This document shows positions 59,407 through 64,000 of a DNA stretch of 64,000 nucleotides, piece after piece. Each line of letters begins with the position of its first letter. Position 1 is the stretch's first letter. The stretch lies in contig PDUO01000006.1 in assembly GCA_003008705.1 (NCBI GenBank), positions 1,063,295 through 1,127,294 of the forward strand. The letters are read 5' to 3'. The notes under the pieces were generated by a model that was given only the letters and a program-made list of their open reading frames with translations, made no database searches and was not told the DNA's origin. The DNA comes from Pezicula radicicola (Eukaryota > Ascomycota > Leotiomycetes > Helotiales > Dermateaceae). The position numbers and the translations under genes were made by a program.

Positions 59407-61212
59407 ATGAAGGGACGTATAGAAGCACTGGTACTGTTGGCTACAGCAGCTACCTCCGTCATCGCCTCGGATTCGGCAGGTCCGCGAGGTGTAGGACCTG
59501 AATGTAAGTAGAATCCAGCTAGCTCCCCTCCAAATGCGTCCGATAGCAATCAAGCTGATAGTTCTCTCTCCTAGTCGCGAAATTCTACGAATCTAAGGAC
59601 AGTTTCACTTGTATCTCGAATCCCTCAATTTCAATTAGCCCTTCCCAAATCAATGACGATTACTGCGACTGTCCTGATGGCTCTGACGAACCTGGCACTT
59701 CGGCTTGCACGTCCCTTTCCCCATTGTCTCCTCCTCAGCCAATAGAAGGAGCCCCGAATACTACTCTTGCTTTACCAGGGTTCTACTGTGTCAATAAAGG
59801 CCATCTGCCGAGCTACGTACCATTCACATATGTCAATGACGGTGTCTGCGATTACGACTTATGCTGTGATGGCTCCGACGAATGGGCAGGCGTGGGTGGA
59901 ACGAAGTGCGAGAATAAATGCAAGGAGATTGGCAAGGAATGGCGGAAACTGGATGATATTCGAAAGAAAGCTGCTCAAAAGGCAGGCAAGAAGCGGGATG
60001 AACTTGTTGCCGAGGCGGCGGTCCTGAGGAAGGGTGTTGAGGACAACATCAAACAGCTGCAGAAGGAGATCGAAGCGCAGAAAGCTAAGGCTGCAGAGCT
60101 TCAAAAGAAATATGAGGAGGTGGAGCGGAAGGAGAGGGGTAAAATTGTCAAGAGTAAGGGGAAGGGAAGCAAGACGACAGTTTTAGCTGGCCTGGCCAAA
60201 GCCAGAGTTGAGGAGTTGAGAGAGACCTTGATTAGCGTTGTGGAAAAGAAGAACGTTCTGAAGGAGAAACTTACCGAGCTCGAGACAATTTTGGCCAAGT
60301 TCAAGGAGGAGCGGAACCCCAATTTCAACGATGAAGGTGTCAAGAGAGCTGTACAAGCGTGGGAGGATTATGCTGCGAAGAAGGACCAGGCTGGCGAGGT
60401 AGACGAGTCAGCTGAAGACCGTGATATCGAAGCAATCTCTCAGCCAGATAGCGCGGACAATGGTGGCATTGAATGGGCACAGTACGAGACAGAAGGCGAA
60501 GAGAGTGATGTTGATGCCCGTAAGTTGTACTCTCTCGTGTTCCCATTTATTTGACTGACATTCTCCAGTCTACAAGTTTGAGGAATACCTCCCCGAGTCC
60601 GTCCGCGACTGGGTCCACGCTAAACTCAGCGACCTTCGCGTCCTACTTATCGAGAACGGCATTCTGGCTGATAACGCCAATAGCGGAAGCGAATCCATCC
60701 TAGTCACTAAAGCTCGCAGTGACTTCCAATCCGTTAACGATGACCTTAATATCAAAGAGACCACGCTGGGTGAACGGGAAGCTGACCTCGAGAAAGATTA
60801 CGGACCACTTGATGTCTTCCGCGCGCTCAAAGGCACGTGCGTTCAAAAGGACACTGGCGAGTACATCTACGAACACTGCTGGCTCGAGAAGACTTCTCAG
60901 AAATCTAAGAAGGGAGGCGGAAACACTGGAATGGGTAACTTTGTCCGCATTGATAAGATGGAGGTTGATGATGAAATCACTTCTGATGGCAAAGGACTGG
61001 GTAAGGGAGAGAGGATCGTTCTGCACTATGAAAACGGACAGCATTGCTGGAACGGACCAAATAGACAAACGATTGTTGTCTTGGGATGTGCTGCAACCGA
61101 TGAGATTTGGAAGGTCCAGGAGCAGGAGAAGTGCATGTATCGGATGGATATGGGAACTCCAGCTGTTTGCGAAGGTTCCAAAGCGCAGGAGAGTAAGAAG
61201 GATGAGCTGTAA
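59407..61212 (+). CDS. GTB1: Glucosidase II beta subunit (PRKCSH-like), ER-retained
   Basis: This is the regulatory subunit of ER glucosidase II, which trims glucose from N-glycans in glycoprotein folding control. Exons 59407-59503, 59575-60519 and 60569-61212 encode 561 aa. It has a signal peptide (MKGRIEALVLLATAATSVIA) and two Cys-rich LDL-A-like segments (DDYCDCPDGSDEPGTSAC; VCDYDLCCDGSDEW). A long coiled coil runs from about 140 to 260. A C-terminal mannose-6-phosphate receptor homology region includes GTCVQKDTGEYIYEHCW, YENGQHCWNGPNRQTIVVL and EKCMYRMDMGTPAVC. The C-terminus is KKDEL, an ER-retrieval signal. All family hallmarks are intact. Confidence 0.96.
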
Positions 61213-62033
61213 ATGCTTAGAAGCTAGATGTTAGATGTAGTAGAATGTTACCTACTGATCCATGTACGCTCCGTCCGATGATTATGGTTACTTGTGGGAA
61301 ATGTTGAAGGTACTTGCGTGATGTGCATAATTTCAAGAGCACAACCTCTAGGTTCGACATATTCTACTAACGATAGTGTTGGCGGTGTTTATGAGGGTGG
61401 ATGACGATGAACATCCACATGGTTGAGCTCGTAGCTCAACATTCGGCTGTCACGTGGTCCTCTAAAGAAGAACCGAAGGCAAGAGTTCAAACCCCTTTAA
61501 CCTTCCGGATCAAGGCTTGCACTCAAGTAACTAAACTTAGACGGTTTAGATAAACAGTAGAAGAGAACGCCAGGTGGTTAAGGAGAAAATACTTAATAGC
61601 AATAATAAAGCATTATGCGTTCTCCAAAGCAAGTGTGTTATTCGTATCATTTAAGTTACCCAAATTTAAGTGAGCTAAGAGAATAGAAATTTGATGACTG
61701 GATCCGAGATCTTTGTAAACAGTACTTATACATTCCCAAAACCAGAGACTGACAGAACACAGAGACGAGGAAAGAAAGCCGCCAAGATTTGGAACTCAAG
61801 CGACTGGTACACCTTGATTTTCAATTCCTCCGAATCGTTCCCCCTTTCCTTTTCCTTGTCAGAGCTCTTATTAGACCAAACGCAAGACTCGGCCAATCTA
61901 CGATGGATGCAAATTCGTGTCTGACGGGAGGAGAAGTAACATCGTTTGTCTTATGGTGAAGAATATCGCAGCCTTTCCATCCTCCACAACTCTCATCTAT
62001 CCTCCACAACTCCAAACTCCATGCTCAACTCGC
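61213..62033. other. Intergenic region
   Basis: An 8-bp perfect inverted repeat (GTTGAGCT, loop CGT, AGCTCAAC) lies at 61422-61440, within the 3' flank of the glucosidase gene. No gene is recognised. Confidence 0.4.
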
Positions 62034-62300
62034 CTAGCCAGACATCAACAAATACACAAATACCACCGGCCATGCGGCCGATAAAAGTATAGCCGCTAAC
62101 ACCGAAAAGAACCCCGTTTTCCGATTTCCTAACGGTCCTTGCCATCGATCGATAAGAGCACATGTGGATCCAATCATGGCCATTCCGTAGAAAGCAAGAA
62201 GACATAACAGTGCCATGTTCCGTGTGTTCATGGCATCGGCTGCTCCAATGACATCTACAGATGTATCCACCACCGTCGTGGATGAGAGATTTTGTCCCAT
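62034..62300 (-). CDS. Small two-helix membrane protein, function unknown
   Basis: This 88-aa protein starts MGQNLSSTTVVDTSVDVIG. Hydrophobic helix 1 is at about 30-50 (ALLCLLAFYGMAMIGSTCAL) and helix 2 at about 65-86 (FFSVLAAILLSAAWPVVFVY). The loop between them (IDRWQGPLGNRKTG) is short and polar. A small helical-hairpin membrane protein of this shape is common in fungi, but no named family is recognised. The frame ends in a stop and no introns are needed. Confidence 0.6.
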   Translation of the reverse strand: MGQNLSSTTVVDTSVDVIGAADAMNTRNMALLCLLAFYGMAMIGSTCALIDRWQGPLGNRKTGFFSVLAAILLSAAWPVVFVYLLMSG

Positions 62301-64000
62301 TTTCGCTGGTTTTTAGGTGGGAGAAGAGGTCGAGTTGATATATCGATCGAAACCGGTTTGGAAGAGCTGAAGACGAAGAGGTATTTGCACGATTAACTCG
62401 GAGGAAGAAAGAATGTATACGGCTTTGTTGAGTTGACCAGCAACGAGTTAAAAAGATCGATTCTCAAAATGCGATTCGAGGAAAAGAGAGACTGGGAATA
62501 GAATTGATGGATAGAAACGGGGCGAGGTAAACCTAACCCACATGAAATTGGGGTCTTGTCCTGAATATGTATGGAAGTATGGGAATTAGACGAACGCCTG
62601 TACTTGGTACGCAAGGACGAAATTTGTGCTTATGCATAGGATTGCGGCTTATCATCTGTCACCACTTGGAACTGGTGGAACGTCAATCTCTATGGCATCC
62701 GGCTGATCTAACGTCCTAGTCGCGATTTTGTCTTGTTAGTCAGACGAAACTTGTCGGAGATGTCTGAGATCCTGCCGAGCTCTGACCTGGATGGGTCGAC
62801 CGTCCCGTCGCCTGATTTCTATGATGGAGAAATTGGAGATTAAGGATATCTAGCCAAGAAATTCATTTGGAAGCTTAAGTAGACAACTTTTCTCCTTTTT
62901 CTTTTTGATCAAACTATTGGAACTCTAAAGTTTTAACAGGTTGCATGATATCTGAGAATTGTTGAAGGGATCGCGAAGGAAGTCTGTGGTCGTTGTTGAC
63001 GGCGGGTTTGACATCTCGCTTATATGAGACGAGTTTCAGGAGTTCGGACTGCTAAAAAGACGAAACGAGCTAGCTCCCATGTACCCCTTTCGCTTAGTTG
63101 TGGCTGACTTTGCTACGACTTTGGTACCTAGGCTGAGCACCTAGTGACCTTTAGTGAAGCTGATAATTGACCCCTTAAACAAATGTACTCCATACATAAA
63201 GGCTATTTGGCTTTAGCTCAAGCTCACGGGAAGAAGCATGATTGACACCCGAGTGTTAACTCAATCTCCTAGAGGAGATCTGCTGCTCCTGGAGCTTGGC
63301 AAACTAAACTCTTATGGGGAAGTTTGACCAGGCTCCTGGAATGAGCTTAATCGCATCCTCTATACATATGATATGAATTACTACGGGGGAGCCAGTTGTT
63401 GCAGTGTGAAATACTGGGCAGGTAATCACATGTAGGAGGGAGGTCTACCTATTTGAGCGTTCGTGCAATGAATTGATCTAGAGGAGCTAATAAAATTCCC
63501 ATAAAGCTGTTATGATATGTCAAGATCGCCCGTTCGATTCTGTCCATAAGCACGCTTCAAATCACACCATTCCTTGTTGCTGCGAATCGTGGAGGAGACT
63601 GGTAGATTGTGGAAAGGCTGCTTTGGCTGAGTTTAGACGAGGCTTGGTATATTTGTGGAGTTGTGAAAAGGGGTAGCGAGATGCATTAGGTAAGGTACCT
63701 AACCTAGGTAGTCAGAGTTTATCTACCGACCTACGGAGTACTTTTAACCAAAGAGAGAATTAAAACAATGAATAATTTGCAAAAGGAGAAGTCTACCCTT
63801 CCGGATGCTTGAGGAATTCCACCAACGAGATTACCTAGATCAAGTAAGTTACTCAGATCAACTCAATTATCCAAATCAAAAGTGATACTTATGTAAATAT
63901 TCTTGCTACCTATTGCCAAGGTTCAGCCTCGCCTTCTCTGTCACATTTAGTACATATTCACTTAAGCTCGCTTAGCGAGCCCAACACCACCAACGAGACT
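62301..64000. other. 1.7-kb intergenic end of the window
   Basis: No gene is recognised. A perfect palindrome GCTCGCTTAGCGAGC (63966-63980) shares an 11-mer core with 35700-35710. The DNA near 63700 contains a short run of ACCTAACCTAGGT-type repeats. Confidence 0.4.

Noticed and set aside
61422..61440. tRNA or terminator hairpin in the GTB1 3' flank
   Set aside because: An 8-bp inverted repeat without a tRNA A- or B-box pair; probably incidental.

Overview
The window is nuclear DNA of a filamentous ascomycete. Most genes carry one to five short introns (about 43-130 nt) with GT(A/T)AGT-like donors, CTAAC/CTAAT branch sites and C/TAG acceptors. Gene content (eL13, Dpm3, glucosidase II beta with KDEL, XPT1-type phosphoribosyltransferase, TMEM135-like protein, fungal NRPS) is typical of Pezizomycotina. 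Gene-dense stretches alternate with AT-rich, open-frame-free islands that look like RIP-decayed repeats. A leotiomycete would fit, but this is inference, not proof. I set exon borders by hand. For nearly every spliced gene the exon lengths sum to a multiple of three and the joined frame stays open.

Layout. 1-4.2 kb: the 5' part of a D-2-hydroxyacid dehydrogenase gene running off the left edge, a purine phosphoribosyltransferase, and a metallo-beta-lactamase-fold hydrolase. 4.7-11.3 kb: a six-exon nonribosomal peptide synthetase (about 2114 aa) with order partial C - A - (inserted N-methyltransferase) - T - C - T - TE. 11.4-13.4 kb: degraded AT-rich island. 13.4-14.3 kb: secreted copper-monooxygenase-like protein. 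16.3-18.2 kb: amino-acid permease. 18.7-18.9 kb: a tRNA-His-like gene apparently interrupted twice. 19.2-27.6 kb: TMEM135-like membrane protein, LRRC40-like leucine-rich-repeat protein, coiled-coil protein. 28.6-30.6 kb: secreted type-B carboxylesterase. 32.3-41.9 kb: armadillo/SmgGDS-like protein, disordered basic protein, Dpm3, OXLD1-like mitochondrial protein, ribosomal protein eL13. 45.5-49.6 kb: very long proline/serine-rich conserved fungal protein. 49.6-59.4 kb: gene-poor, repeat-like. 59.4-62.3 kb: glucosidase II beta subunit and a two-helix membrane protein. 62.3-64 kb: nothing recognised.

The most interesting items are the NRPS, which has two thiolation domains but only one adenylation domain and an N-terminal condensation domain reduced to its C-terminal lobe, and the tRNA-His-like locus, whose D-arm appears split by a 64-nt insert bearing spliceosomal-type GTAAGT / CTAAT / CAG signals. 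The NRPS lies near a D-2-hydroxyacid dehydrogenase and an MBL-fold hydrolase, so an N-methylated (depsi)peptide pathway is conceivable. However, a housekeeping purine gene sits between them and I see no transcription factor or efflux pump beside the NRPS.
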